From Paenibacillus nasutitermitis (GTDB taxonomy: Bacteria > Bacillota > Bacilli > Paenibacillales > Paenibacillaceae): a DNA stretch of 64,000 bases. A program made the translations under genes and the position numbers. Of the stretch, positions 1 to 9,116 are shown piece by piece (the stretch's first letter is position 1; each line of letters begins with the position of its first letter). A model generated the notes under the pieces. The model worked only from the letters and a program-made list of their open reading frames with translations, searched no databases and was not told where the DNA came from. Location: NCBI RefSeq assembly GCF_014641075.1, contig NZ_BMHP01000007.1:172057-236056 (forward strand). Reading direction: 5' to 3'.

Positions 1-1035
1 GAAAATGTGAAGCAGTCAAGTTCACAGAACTCAGATTTTTATATAGAGGAGCAATTTGGAAATTGGTCGATAAAGTTTCAGCAATCTAAGAAAGAGCTGT
101 TTGAACAGCCAGAAAGCATGAAGAAATTAACGTATTTGATCATACTCATTAGCAGTCTGTTAGCCATTATTATTGCTTGGTTTGTGTATAACGAGATCTC
201 AAAGCCGCTGCATATCATTTCTTCTGCGTTAAAAAAGTTTAGCAGCGGGATGCTGCATTTTAATATCAAGCACAATCGAAAAGATGAGTTCGGTTATCTG
301 ATGAATTCTTTTAATGAGATGGCTAGGGCTCAGAAACAATTGATTGAAAATGATTATGAAAAAGAATTGCGGTTGGCCCGTTCAGAATTCACATTATTGC
401 AGTCACAAATTAATCCGCATTTTCTATATAACACCTTAGATTTGATCTATTCAGTAGCAATCAAAAATAATATTACTGAAATTAGTGAGATGGTTATGAA
501 TTTAGCTCGTTTTTTTCGGTCAAGCTTAGGGAAAGGACGAGAAACCTTTACAGTCGAAGAAACCATTACACACTTGAACTATTACATCCGCGTGCAGCAG
601 ATTAGACTTATTCATTTTACCGTTGCGTATGAGATGGATGAGGATACCAAAAGTATTGAAATCGTAAAGCTGATTTTGCAGCCTATTGTAGAAAATGCGA
701 TCGTTCATGGTCTAGGTAAAATGGTGTATGATGGGGAACTAATTGTTCGAACCAAGCTTGTAGAGGGGGATTTACATATCGAGGTCGAAGATAGCGGGAT
801 CGGAATAGAGGGACAAGAGCTTATGGAAATTCATGAGCAGCTGGCAAAAATAACGAGTAAATTTTATCTTAACGATCATACGAGCGATTATAATTCCTGC
901 TATGGCTTAAAAAACGTGAAGTCCAGATTGAAGTTTTATTATGGTGAGACCGCTGATTTGCTCATAGAAAGTAAACCGGGGATAGGTACAAAAACAACTT
1001 TAATCATACCAGGCAGCAGGGGGAACAACCTATGA
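1..1035 (+). CDS. YesM-type sensor histidine kinase, 5' end cut by window
   Basis: C-terminal part of a membrane sensor kinase that would phosphorylate the response regulator encoded directly downstream. The frame is open to base 1, so the N-terminal extracellular sensor domain lies outside the window; the GTG at 7 is not the true start. Counting from that GTG one sees a membrane helix (about 41-61), a HAMP linker, the His_kinase motif INPHFLYN (His near 138), the N-box QPIVENAIVHG and the ATP-binding glycine motifs EDSGIGI and YGLKNVKSRL. The stop overlaps the next start (ATGA at 1032). Family members usually regulate oligosaccharide uptake; the ligand is unknown here. Base composition is AT-rich, unlike the paralogue at 11001. 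Confidence 0.93.
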   Translation, partial: ENVKQSSSQNSDFYIEEQFGNWSIKFQQSKKELFEQPESMKKLTYLIILISSLLAIIIAWFVYNEISKPLHIISSALKKFSSGMLHFNIKHNRKDEFGYLMNSFNEMARAQKQLIENDYEKELRLARSEFTLLQSQINPHFLYNTLDLIYSVAIKNNITEISEMVMNLARFFRSSLGKGRETFTVEETITHLNYYIRVQQIRLIHFTVAYEMDEDTKSIEIVKLILQPIVENAIVHGLGKMVYDGELIVRTKLVEGDLHIEVEDSGIGIEGQELMEIHEQLAKITSKFYLNDHTSDYNSCYGLKNVKSRLKFYYGETADLLIESKPGIGTKTTLIIPGSRGNNL

Positions 1036-2633
1036 GGATGTTAATTGTTGAAGATGAATACTATGTTCGGGATAGAGTCGCAGAAGGAATCGCTTGGCAT
1101 ATTCATCAAGTTGAGGTTGTCGAAGCGGTTAGTAATGGAACAGAAGCAATCGCTGTACTGCTAAGAGAACATATTGATTTGATTGTGACAGATATTAATA
1201 TGCCGGATATGAGTGGGCTTGAGCTGGCAAAATATACGAATGAGCACTTTCCTGATATTAAAATCATTATATTAACAGGCTATGATAGCTTTGAGTTTGC
1301 CCAAGAAAGTATTCAATACAATGTTCACAAATATTTGATTAAGCCTGCGACGAATGAAGAGTTGGAAGAGGCTGTTCTCGAGATTAAGGATGTTCATGAG
1401 AAGGAATTAATTGAAGAGCATAAACTCTCGTTGCTGCAAAAAAGCTGGGGCGAGCATCTTCCGTATTTGCAGCAATCCTTTTATAAGGAATGGTTGTATG
1501 GAAGATATTCATTGTGGGAAATTGAAACGAAAAGTGAAAAATTATCCATCCACCTTGATTTTAAATATGCTTGGCCTATGACGATTGATATGGACCCTAT
1601 ATCAGAAACGAACACTAGATTTTTTAATGAGGATCGGGCACTCGTACAATTTTCACTATATACCTTAAGCAGAGATATTTTTCAGGATATGGATGGAGTG
1701 GTATTGCAGAATAATGATGGCATGACCATTGTTTTATTATTTTGTGTAGAGGAAAGCGAGCTTGGTGTTTGGAAAACAAAAGTAAATACTCATTTGGAGA
1801 AACTGCTTAGTGCGGTCAAGGACACGATGAAGCTTACAGCTAGTGTAGGGATCGGCACGATTGTAAATCATAATTTGCATGTTGCTGAAGCCTATAAGCA
1901 TTCAACGATGGCACTTCGGGAAAGAATTGTACTTGGGAACGATGTAAGAATTCAGTATCGACATGAAGTGCCGCAGCAGGATAGCTGGCTCGTATTTGAT
2001 GATTTGGAGAAGCAGCTGGAGCTGGCTATTGAAATAGAAGATTTGGTGAAAATGAACGATATTGTCTATCGTATTATGGAGCTTCGATTTAATGAAGGAG
2101 TGGCGGCGTTTGAAGCGAAGGAAATATTATTAAGGCTGATCAATGTATTTATTCGGATTTCACATACACATGGCTGGTCGATGAGAGATCTGCTTGCTGA
2201 TAAATATCAACTATTTGAAGAGTATCAGCTATTGCTAAGCAAGAATCAAATCGCGGAATGGCTGCAGAAGATGGCTGTAATCATCAGTATGGCCATATCG
2301 AAAAGAAGAAAAATTAGCACTCAAATTAGTAAAGCAGAAATTGTCCAGTACATTAATGAAAACTTGCATGAAGATACACTAAGCCTTTATGAACTATCAG
2401 ATCGTTTGTATGTTAACTATTCTTATCTTAGTCGTATATTCAAAAAAATTATTGGCGAATCTTTTTCAGAATATGTGCTTCGCTTGCGAATGGAGAAGGC
2501 AAAGGAACTATTGCTTGCCGGATATTTAGTCTATGACGTTGCCCAGCAGGTTGGCTATAAGCATGTGAATTATTTTTCTAAGCTGTTTGCTAAGTACTGG
2601 AATGGAATTAAACCAAGTGAGATGAAGAAGTAA
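1032..2633 (+). CDS. YesN/AraC-type response regulator
   Basis: Cytoplasmic transcription factor of 533 residues. It has an N-terminal receiver with acidic pocket E7-D8, phosphoacceptor Asp54 (VTDINMPD) and conserved Lys near 104 (YLIKP), a long middle segment, and a C-terminal double helix-turn-helix of the AraC type (about 430-530, with LYELSDRLYVNYSYLSRIFKK-like first helix pair and VAQQVGYKHVNYFSKLF second). It overlaps the kinase gene by four bases and almost certainly works with it to switch on the transporter genes that follow at 2746. The 112-base gap before the transporter is AT-rich and is the likely target promoter; I see no convincing direct repeat in it. Confidence 0.93.
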   Translation: MRMLIVEDEYYVRDRVAEGIAWHIHQVEVVEAVSNGTEAIAVLLREHIDLIVTDINMPDMSGLELAKYTNEHFPDIKIIILTGYDSFEFAQESIQYNVHKYLIKPATNEELEEAVLEIKDVHEKELIEEHKLSLLQKSWGEHLPYLQQSFYKEWLYGRYSLWEIETKSEKLSIHLDFKYAWPMTIDMDPISETNTRFFNEDRALVQFSLYTLSRDIFQDMDGVVLQNNDGMTIVLLFCVEESELGVWKTKVNTHLEKLLSAVKDTMKLTASVGIGTIVNHNLHVAEAYKHSTMALRERIVLGNDVRIQYRHEVPQQDSWLVFDDLEKQLELAIEIEDLVKMNDIVYRIMELRFNEGVAAFEAKEILLRLINVFIRISHTHGWSMRDLLADKYQLFEEYQLLLSKNQIAEWLQKMAVIISMAISKRRKISTQISKAEIVQYINENLHEDTLSLYELSDRLYVNYSYLSRIFKKIIGESFSEYVLRLRMEKAKELLLAGYLVYDVAQQVGYKHVNYFSKLFAKYWNGIKPSEMKK

Positions 2634-2745
2634 GATTTTTTTCGAAAAGTAAAAATAGTTGCATTTAAACTCAAATTTAGTGAATAGGAAAGATCGATAA
2701 AGCTTTGTATAGTTATCATATGCCGAATGGAGCAAGGAGGGTTAA

Positions 2746-3675
2746 ATGATTAACATCGGGAACAAAGGTTCCTTACGAAGAGGAACAACGTATTTGAAAT
2801 ACTGGGATTTGTATCTCATGCTCGTTCCAGCACTGTTATTTATACTCATATATAAATATTTACCGATGTATGGCGTGGTCATTGCCTTCAAAGACTTTAA
2901 TATTATGAAAGGAATTATGGATAGCCCTTGGGTAGGTTTGAAGCATTTTCGAGAGCTCTTCACATTTGCCGAGTTCCCTAGAGTTATTCGTAACACGATC
3001 GTAATCAGTTTAATGAAATTAGTGTTTGGCTTTCCGGCGCCAATCTTACTCGCATTAATGCTAAATGAAATGATATTCAATCGATTTAAACGTATCGTTC
3101 AAACGGTGACGTATATCCCTCACTTTATTTCTTGGGTTGTTGTTGGTGGAATCGTTATTGATCTTCTTTCACCAAGCAGTGGTATGGTTAATAAATTTAT
3201 TGAGCAGTTAGGCTTTGAGTCTATTTTCTTCATGTCAGATGAACGATACTTCCGTTGGATTTTAGTCATTACTGACAATTGGAAAGAAGCAGGTTGGGGA
3301 GCCATTATATATTTAGCGGCATTACTAGGAATTAATGATGAAGTATTTCAGGCAGCTAAGGTAGATGGCGCGAGTCGTTTAAGACAAATTTGGCATATCT
3401 CTTTACCAGGCATTCGTTCAACGATTGTGATTTTATTACTGCTACGAATTGGCAATGTGTTTGATGCCGGTTTTGAACAAATTTTAGTTATGTATAATGC
3501 TACGGTGTATAATGTCGCTGACATTATTGATACGTATATATTTAGAGTAGGCTTAGGGCAAATGCAATTTGGCTTAACGACAGCTGCTGGCTTATTCAAA
3601 TCAGCGATTGGTTGTGTTCTTCTACTTATCGCTAACAGCATTGCACGCCGTTTGGGAGAAAAAGGTATATTTTAA
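2746..3675 (+). CDS. ABC sugar transporter permease, LplB family
   Basis: Inner-membrane permease of a CUT1-type carbohydrate importer, 309 residues with about six membrane helices. The cytoplasmic-loop EAA motif that contacts the ATPase is visible as EVFQAAKVDGASRLRQIWHISLPG. The start is ATG 2746 behind AAGGAGGG. It pairs with the second permease at 3697 and the lipoprotein at 4584. As usual for this family no ATPase gene lies in the cluster, so a shared MsmX-like ATPase encoded elsewhere must energise it (family knowledge). Confidence 0.93.
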   Translation: MINIGNKGSLRRGTTYLKYWDLYLMLVPALLFILIYKYLPMYGVVIAFKDFNIMKGIMDSPWVGLKHFRELFTFAEFPRVIRNTIVISLMKLVFGFPAPILLALMLNEMIFNRFKRIVQTVTYIPHFISWVVVGGIVIDLLSPSSGMVNKFIEQLGFESIFFMSDERYFRWILVITDNWKEAGWGAIIYLAALLGINDEVFQAAKVDGASRLRQIWHISLPGIRSTIVILLLLRIGNVFDAGFEQILVMYNATVYNVADIIDTYIFRVGLGQMQFGLTTAAGLFKSAIGCVLLLIANSIARRLGEKGIF

Positions 3676-3696
3676 AGTGCAGGTGGTGAGTGGAAA

Positions 3697-4563
3697 TTGA
3701 TTAGAACACGAAGCGAAAAGCTCTTCCAATATGTAAATGCTGCTCTCCTAACGCTGCTATCGCTTTCGGTCATTTTACCATTTTTTCATATTATGGCTAA
3801 ATCCTTAAGCAGTGAAGCCTTCGTTCTGTCTAAAGAAATTGTATTCTGGCCTAAAGGATTTAATTTTAGTTCTTACGAGTATGTGCTGCAAAATAAACAG
3901 TTCTATCATTCTCTGACAAACTCGATCTTTTTGGCAGTAGCAGGTACGCTGATTAGTATGATTATTACCGTATTAGCGGCCTATCCGCTATCGCGCAAAC
4001 ATCTTCCATTGTCCAGAATGTTTATGCTGTTGATTATCATTACGATGTTCTTCAGTGGTGGAATTATTCCCACCTATTTAATTGTTAAAGAAACAGGTCT
4101 ATTAAATTCGATTTGGTCCTTAATTTTGCCTGTCGCATTATCACCATTCAATTTGATATTGATCCGGAATTTTTTTCAAGCCGTGCCTGACTCCTTAGAA
4201 GAATCTGCACGGATTGATGGAGCTTCCAATATACGGGTGTTAATATCGATCTATCTTCCTTTATCTGTTCCTTCCATTGCTACAATATCGATGTTTTATG
4301 CAGTAGGCTATTGGAATAGCTTCTTTCAGGCGATGATGTATATTACGGAGCGTCGTTGGATGCCGCTGCAGATGTATTTATTACAACTCGTAACGGATGA
4401 TCGAACAGCGGATTTGAATATTGGTGATGTATTCCAGGATATTACGCCAGAGACGATTAGAGCTGCGGCTATACTTTGCGCTGTGGTCCCAATCCTGTGT
4501 GTGTATCCGTTTATTCAAAAATATTTTGTTCAAGGCATTATGCTAGGTGCTGAAAAAGGATAA
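3697..4563 (+). CDS. ABC sugar transporter permease, YtcP/LplC family
   Basis: Second permease of the importer, 288 residues, six predicted helices, with EAA loop DSLEESARIDGASNIRVLISIYLP. The start is a TTG at 3697 with AGGTGG ten bases upstream; the only nearby GTG in another frame stops at once, so the TTG is well supported. The C-terminus IQKYFVQGIMLGAEKG is characteristic of this permease family. It is co-transcribed with the LplB-type partner (21-base gap) and the binding protein. Confidence 0.92.
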   Translation: MIRTRSEKLFQYVNAALLTLLSLSVILPFFHIMAKSLSSEAFVLSKEIVFWPKGFNFSSYEYVLQNKQFYHSLTNSIFLAVAGTLISMIITVLAAYPLSRKHLPLSRMFMLLIIITMFFSGGIIPTYLIVKETGLLNSIWSLILPVALSPFNLILIRNFFQAVPDSLEESARIDGASNIRVLISIYLPLSVPSIATISMFYAVGYWNSFFQAMMYITERRWMPLQMYLLQLVTDDRTADLNIGDVFQDITPETIRAAAILCAVVPILCVYPFIQKYFVQGIMLGAEKG

Positions 4564-4583
4564 TAAAAAAAGGGGAAACAATC

Positions 4584-6056
4584 ATGACAAAAAGAAAAGT
4601 AATTACGGCATTACTCGCTTCCATGCTGGTGATCACACTCTTGGCAGGATGTGGTTCTAATGATTCCGAAAATGGTGAAGCATCCAAATCGAATACGTTG
4701 AAAATTATGAGAACCTATCATGCAGGGCTGGAACAGTTTACTGGTAACGATAATATTAATAACAATAAATTAGTCAATTTATTGAGTGAATGGTCAGGGC
4801 TTAACTTGAACTATGAGCCGTTGCCAAAGGATAATGTGTCACAAAAAATCTCTGTGTTACTCGCTTCGGGTGATGTGCCGGATATACTCTGGATTCCAGG
4901 TAAATCCGATTATTTTAAGCTGGCGCAACAAGGTGCATTTGAGCCGCTGGACGATTTAATTAAACAAAACATTCCTAACATTTCGAGTGTATTTTCACAA
5001 GATGAACTGGATGTAGCTAAATTAGATGGTGTAACGTATGGAATACCCATTAGGATTGCTCAAAAAGTAGGAAATGGTCTGTTGGTGCGCACCGATATAC
5101 TAAGTGAGCTTGGTTTGAAAGCGCCTACAACATTGGATGAGATGTATAAGACTTTAAAAACAATTAAAGAGAAGAAGGGTATTGCGCCATATACAGCGGC
5201 TACGTCCAATCCGGGAGCATTTAAATCAGGTTTTTCTCCATTAGCTGGCGCATTTGGAGTAGGCACTTCAACCGTTGTCAAGGATGGAAAACTGGAATTT
5301 TCTTGGCTTCAGCCAGAATACAAACAATTTCTGGAAACCATGAAGACGTGGTATGACGAAGGACTCATCGATAAGGAATTCGCGATCAATAAAGATGTTA
5401 AAGACAAGATGATCAACGGTACAGCAGCGATGACTACGACCTTTTGGTCGGATGCAATGAGAATAGATCAAGCGATTGAAGAGAAAGGAAAATCGGATAC
5501 CATACATTACATTGCACCGCCAATTGGACAGGACGGTAAATCAGGAATACCAGCGGAATCATTAGCGGATACCTACTTAGTTATTCCAAAGAAAGCTAAA
5601 AATAAAATTGGCGCTGCCGAGTATTATAATTTTTTGCTTGAGGACAAAACAGATAAGTTAATTACCTTCGGAATCGAAAATGAGGATTATACCATCGAGA
5701 ATAACGAAGTGGTTCAAACAGCCGAGCAAAGCAATCAAATACCGTGGAGAACATTGTACTTTTCACTAGATACGGATAAAAGCTTTAACTCAAGATTAGC
5801 TGCTAAAGGATTTTTGCCGTACTATAACGAGCTGCTTCCATTCAAACAAAATAGAGAAGAAACGGCGTATTCTCCATTTGTAGAGGCATGGGATACTAAG
5901 TTCACAGAGCTGCAAAATTATATGGAAGAAAATGCAATGAAATTTATTATGGGTAAACGTGATCTGTCAGAGTTTGATAAGTTTGTTGAAGAGTTTAATG
6001 CCAAAGGCGGAGAAGCAGCAATTAAAGCAATGAATGAATGGTTCGTAAATCAATAA
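4584..6056 (+). CDS. Extracellular solute-binding lipoprotein (CUT1 family)
   Basis: Sugar-binding lipoprotein of 490 residues anchored outside the membrane, delivering substrate to the permeases at 2746 and 3697. The signal peptide ends in a lipobox (LLAG followed by Cys23). The body shows LplA/YtcQ-like features: an early LLASGDVPDILW segment, long helical C-lobe, and a C-terminus typical of this subgroup (MGKRDLSEFDKFVEEFNAKGGEAAIKAMNEW region). The size matches the family. The ligand cannot be read from sequence; relatives take up plant or algal oligosaccharides. RBS AGGGGAAAC is six bases before ATG. Confidence 0.92.
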   Translation: MTKRKVITALLASMLVITLLAGCGSNDSENGEASKSNTLKIMRTYHAGLEQFTGNDNINNNKLVNLLSEWSGLNLNYEPLPKDNVSQKISVLLASGDVPDILWIPGKSDYFKLAQQGAFEPLDDLIKQNIPNISSVFSQDELDVAKLDGVTYGIPIRIAQKVGNGLLVRTDILSELGLKAPTTLDEMYKTLKTIKEKKGIAPYTAATSNPGAFKSGFSPLAGAFGVGTSTVVKDGKLEFSWLQPEYKQFLETMKTWYDEGLIDKEFAINKDVKDKMINGTAAMTTTFWSDAMRIDQAIEEKGKSDTIHYIAPPIGQDGKSGIPAESLADTYLVIPKKAKNKIGAAEYYNFLLEDKTDKLITFGIENEDYTIENNEVVQTAEQSNQIPWRTLYFSLDTDKSFNSRLAAKGFLPYYNELLPFKQNREETAYSPFVEAWDTKFTELQNYMEENAMKFIMGKRDLSEFDKFVEEFNAKGGEAAIKAMNEWFVNQ

Positions 6057-6066
6057 GGAGGTCACG

Positions 6067-6831
6067 ATGAATAAGTTAACAGCAAGCGATTCATTTATAA
6101 AAACAGAGGGCTTAATTTCTTTATGGGACTTTCAGAATAAAGAAGGAGATACCTTTATCGCCAAGGGACCTTATCCTTATAAGCTGAAAGAAATGAATGG
6201 TGCGGTTGACGTTATCGAGGCTCCTATAGCCGGTGGAAAAGCAATTGATTTATCGGATTCTAAATGGTTGAGCATAGCTAGAGAAGAGTGCCCGATGTTA
6301 AACATCTATGGTGCAGATGCCCGGTTCTCGGTCATGGCATGGGTCAAAAGAACGGAAAGGTCGAGCAGCGGCTGTGAGTTTGTGGCAGGCATCTGGAATG
6401 AAACGAAAAAACGGCGTCAGTACGGGCTATTTATTAATCTGGAAATTTGGGATAGCTCCGAACAAGCATGTGGCCATGTATCAGCCGTTGGGGGACCTAC
6501 ACCAGGGTATAAATATTGTATGACTAGTGCAATTGGTACGACACCAGTTGCAAAAGGTGAATGGCATTTCATCGTGTTTACCTATAATGGAAGCGAATCC
6601 ACGATTTATTTAGATGGCGTGCTTGATTATCGCGAGGGCTATAATCCTTATCCTTACCCGGATGGTATATTTGATGGAGGTAAGGATGGAGCAGATTTTA
6701 CTGTAGGAGCAGTGAATCGTTCAGATGAAATCGGTAATTTTTATCACGGTTTATTAGGCGGCTTGGCTGTATATAACCGGGCATTAAGCGAAAATGAAAT
6801 AGCAGAGCTTTACTCCAAGAGTATTGATTGA
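6067..6831 (+). CDS. LamG / concanavalin A-like domain protein
   Basis: 254-residue jelly-roll protein with the LamG signature: central YGLFINLEIW strand, GEWHFIVFTYNGSESTIYLDGV strand pair and a C-terminal GLLGGLAVYNRALSENEIAELY motif. It has no signal peptide or membrane helix, so if it acts on extracellular sugar the export route is unclear. Only ten bases separate it from the binding-protein gene (RBS AAGGAGG), so it is the last gene of the uptake operon. The role is inferred to be carbohydrate binding or trimming; no catalytic residues are identifiable. Confidence 0.82.
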   Translation: MNKLTASDSFIKTEGLISLWDFQNKEGDTFIAKGPYPYKLKEMNGAVDVIEAPIAGGKAIDLSDSKWLSIAREECPMLNIYGADARFSVMAWVKRTERSSSGCEFVAGIWNETKKRRQYGLFINLEIWDSSEQACGHVSAVGGPTPGYKYCMTSAIGTTPVAKGEWHFIVFTYNGSESTIYLDGVLDYREGYNPYPYPDGIFDGGKDGADFTVGAVNRSDEIGNFYHGLLGGLAVYNRALSENEIAELYSKSID

Positions 6832-6901
6832 TGTTAAATAAGCAAGCAATGAGTCCATTAGGTGAAAATCGGCCTATTTCATTGCATCCTTGTGCGATAT
6901 C

Positions 6902-7357
6902 TCATCTTGCGGCTAATTTTTTCGCAGATGCGAAGAGGGCGCGTTCGTGAATGCCACGGATATCGTCGGGAATTTTTTCGGAGACGGAGGTCTCAAGAGA
7001 GAAGCTATCGTCAAAACCGATTTCTACCAGAGCATTTGTGAAGTCCTTCCAGTCGATGATGCCCATGTAAGGGAGCCAGTGCAAGTCTCCTATACCGTCG
7101 GGTGTAGAATCCTGAGGAGGCCATCTCCACGGACCATGTGACTGACTAATTTCGATACCTGCGGCCTCAATTGCCGTTCTTTGATCATGAAGTGTCTTTT
7201 CAAAGTAAGCTTCGCTTAATTCGAAGAGCTCGGTTTTGGTGTCGATAAAGTCCTGATAATCCAGGCACTCGTAGCCGTGCTCCTTCATTAATGTCAAGCC
7301 TTCGGCTATGCCGTATCTGTAGAGATAGGCTTTAGACTCAATACCGATTTTCATCAT
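6902..7357 (-). pseudogene. Sugar phosphate isomerase/epimerase with in-frame internal deletion
   Basis: 151-residue reading frame whose two ends match the xylose-isomerase-like TIM-barrel family: the N-part begins MMKIGIESKAYLYRYG and contains QSHGPWRWPPQDSTP; the C-part contains DLHWLPYMGIIDWKDF and a SLET strand. Complete members are about 270-280 residues. Here DSTP runs directly into the strand before LPYMGIIDW, so about 120 residues of the middle, including most metal ligands, are missing without a frameshift. It is therefore called a broken enzyme. It lies tail-to-tail with the AT-rich transporter operon. Confidence 0.78.
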
Positions 7358-7390
7358 GATATTTGTGACAACCTTTCGTAAAAAGCTAAC

Positions 7391-7434
7391 GAAAATAACC
7401 CGCCCGGCCGGTCGCCAGGGAACGGGTTATTTTC
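7391..7434. terminator. Bidirectional hairpin terminator
   Basis: Perfect 12-base inverted repeat GAAAATAACCCG (7391-7402) and CGGGTTATTTTC (7423-7434) enclosing a GC-rich loop. It gives T-rich sequence on either strand and sits just downstream of the minus-strand DUF948 gene. Confidence 0.75.
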
Positions 7435-7439
7435 CAGTA

Positions 7440-7841
7440 TTACCTTGATTTAATGTACACGCTGGCAGCAGGCAAAGGATGGGACATGGTGGGAACGCTC
7501 GAATGGTGCAGGAGGTCGGTTTGCGATTCTCCTTTTCCTGTAATGCCCGCTGCTTGCTTAACGGATTCGGCCACAGAGTGAATGACCTCGCCGACATCCG
7601 AAGCTGACTCCAGCAAGGGGTCAACGGTTTTGATTCTATGCTTGACGTCCACGGTGACCTGATTGGCATTGTGAATCAGCTTCTTGGCTTCCAGGCTTAG
7701 CACATGAATGGAACTACGAGCTTCACGCAGCGTCAGACTGGATTCATCCAGCGTGTTCATGACTTTGCGAAGCGTCTTGATGAGATAGACATCCAGACAT
7801 ATGAATGCAATTGCAGCACCGGCAACACTGTATTTATTCAT
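7440..7841 (-). CDS. DUF948 family membrane-anchored protein
   Basis: 133 residues: one N-terminal membrane helix (about 6-25, AGAAIAFICLDVYLIKTL) followed by an amphipathic coiled-coil-like segment, the layout of DUF948/YtxG-type general-stress proteins. The body would face the cytoplasm or the cell-wall zone; the molecular role is unknown. RBS AGGTGC precedes ATG. A bidirectional hairpin at 7391-7434 ends its transcript. Confidence 0.75.
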   Translation of the reverse strand: MNKYSVAGAAIAFICLDVYLIKTLRKVMNTLDESSLTLREARSSIHVLSLEAKKLIHNANQVTVDVKHRIKTVDPLLESASDVGEVIHSVAESVKQAAGITGKGESQTDLLHHSSVPTMSHPLPAASVYIKSR

Positions 7842-7950
7842 CGTAGCACCTCGCCTTCTTTTTCTTATTTTATGGGAAGGACAGGTTTTGCATGACTAAG
7901 GGTGATGTAAATTCCATCAGCGGAAGCCTCAAAAAAGTCCGGATAACACG

Positions 7951-7974
7951 AAAAAGAGCGCAAAAGCAGCGCTC
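7951..7974 (-). terminator. Rho-independent terminator of the Gly/His-repeat gene
   Basis: Stem GAGCGC (7956-7961) with GCGCTC (7969-7974), loop of seven, followed on the minus strand by five T (7951-7955). Confidence 0.8.
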
Positions 7975-7995
7975 TCTTTCATACATGTGAAAGGG

Positions 7996-8499
7996 TTATC
8001 CCCAGTTAAAACCCGTTTTCACACCGACGCCATGGCCGGCGACATTACCGCCTGCTTGAACACCGACACCATGGGTGCCGAGATGTCCTCCTGCCTGCAG
8101 GCCCAGACCGTGATCGCCTCCAATGTGGCCGCCGGCATTAATACCGACTCCATATCCTCCGCCTGCATGACTGTTTGACTGCAACTCAAGGTCCTGGTTG
8201 CCCCCTGGATTGCCATCCTCATAGAATCCTGCCTCATATCCATGACCCATGTGACCGCCGGCATGAACACCCATCCCAAAGGGGCCGAGGTGCCCTTCTG
8301 CATTAAACCCGACGCCATGACCTCCGGGGTGGAGCCCGCCTGGGTGAATCCCATTTGTTTGGCTCCAGTAAGGCTCTCGGCCTGTAGGATGCATCCATGG
8401 GTGATAGGCGTACGGATGGACGGGATGCTGTGTATAATAAGGCTGATAATAGGGGTGGGGGTGTCGGACATATGGATAGGCGTAAGGATTGATTGTCAT
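7996..8499 (-). CDS. Gly/His-rich repeat protein, possible spore-coat component
   Basis: 167 residues. The first 40 are Tyr/Pro/His rich (PYAYPYVRHPHPYYQPYY-like). From about residue 50 a near-regular repeat of the type GHGVGxxAGGHxG recurs about eight times (GVGFNAEGHLG, GMGVHAGGHMG, GVGINAGGHIG, GLGLQAGGHLG, GVGVQAGGNVAG). There is no signal peptide. ATG at 8499 is chosen because GGAGG lies eight bases upstream; upstream in-frame starts overlap this RBS. Such Tyr-rich heads with Gly/His repeats resemble Bacillus spore-coat proteins, but the assignment is inference. The terminator lies at 7951-7974. Confidence 0.7.
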   Translation of the reverse strand: MTINPYAYPYVRHPHPYYQPYYTQHPVHPYAYHPWMHPTGREPYWSQTNGIHPGGLHPGGHGVGFNAEGHLGPFGMGVHAGGHMGHGYEAGFYEDGNPGGNQDLELQSNSHAGGGYGVGINAGGHIGGDHGLGLQAGGHLGTHGVGVQAGGNVAGHGVGVKTGFNWG

Positions 8500-8618
8500 T
8501 GTTTGAACCTCCATCACTTTGATGATACAGCCTATTCACAATGACGAAGCAGTGACACCTGCCTGGTACAAATTAGGCTGCGGCCCAAACCGGAAATCCG
8601 TTTAAGAAGAAAAAATAT

Positions 8619-8647
8619 TTGCTTATTTCCTTCATAAAGGTTATACT
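8619..8647 (+). promoter_or_regulatory. Promoter of initiator tRNA gene
   Basis: -35 TTGCTT (8619-8624), 17-base spacer, -10 TATACT (8642-8647); the mature tRNA starts about 35 bases downstream. Confidence 0.7.
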
Positions 8648-8681
8648 ATAATCTCCGGGTACAAAACGTGCCTGATCATGA

Positions 8682-8762
<81 letters not shown>

Positions 8763-8781
8763 TATCTATTATGATATATCT

Positions 8782-8816
8782 ATCCCCGTCCGGCCTTGTG
8801 CTGGACGGGGATTTCT
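8782..8816 (+). terminator. Terminator of the tRNA transcript
   Basis: Stem ATCCCCGTCC (8782-8791) with GGACGGGGAT (8803-8812), followed by a T-rich run. Confidence 0.85.
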
Positions 8817-8852
8817 TGTTGCTTTTATGTAAGTCAACAGCCGGCTTGTACA

Positions 8853-9098
8853 CTATAGATACTCAACCCGGTCTGCATCACTCCAGTCGAGGTCATTGAC
8901 AACAACACCATCGACTAATGGCAGGATCCAATAGATACGACTTTGTTTCCCTTCATGATCCACTGCAAGCGCAGAGAATTCGCAATCATTGGCCTGGAAT
9001 CGTCCTTCGGTCAGCAGCCGACCGGTTAAATCAGGGTCAGCCAGCAGTTTGTAAACCATTCCGTTAACCGTAACCGTTCCGGATTTCCTGTTCATCAT
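8853..9098 (-). CDS. Hypothetical protein, small
   Basis: About 81 residues and not recognised. It is a soluble, acidic, beta-rich looking protein (NRKSGTVTVNGMVYKLLADPD start, C-term NDLDWSDADRVEYL). Start chosen at the ATG nine bases after GGAAGGA; the frame stays open to 9116. It is isolated between the tRNA terminator and a gene-poor 400-base stretch. Confidence 0.5.
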   Translation of the reverse strand: MMNRKSGTVTVNGMVYKLLADPDLTGRLLTEGRFQANDCEFSALAVDHEGKQSRIYWILPLVDGVVVNDLDWSDADRVEYL

Positions 9099-9116
9099 CT
9101 CTATCATTCCTTCCAC

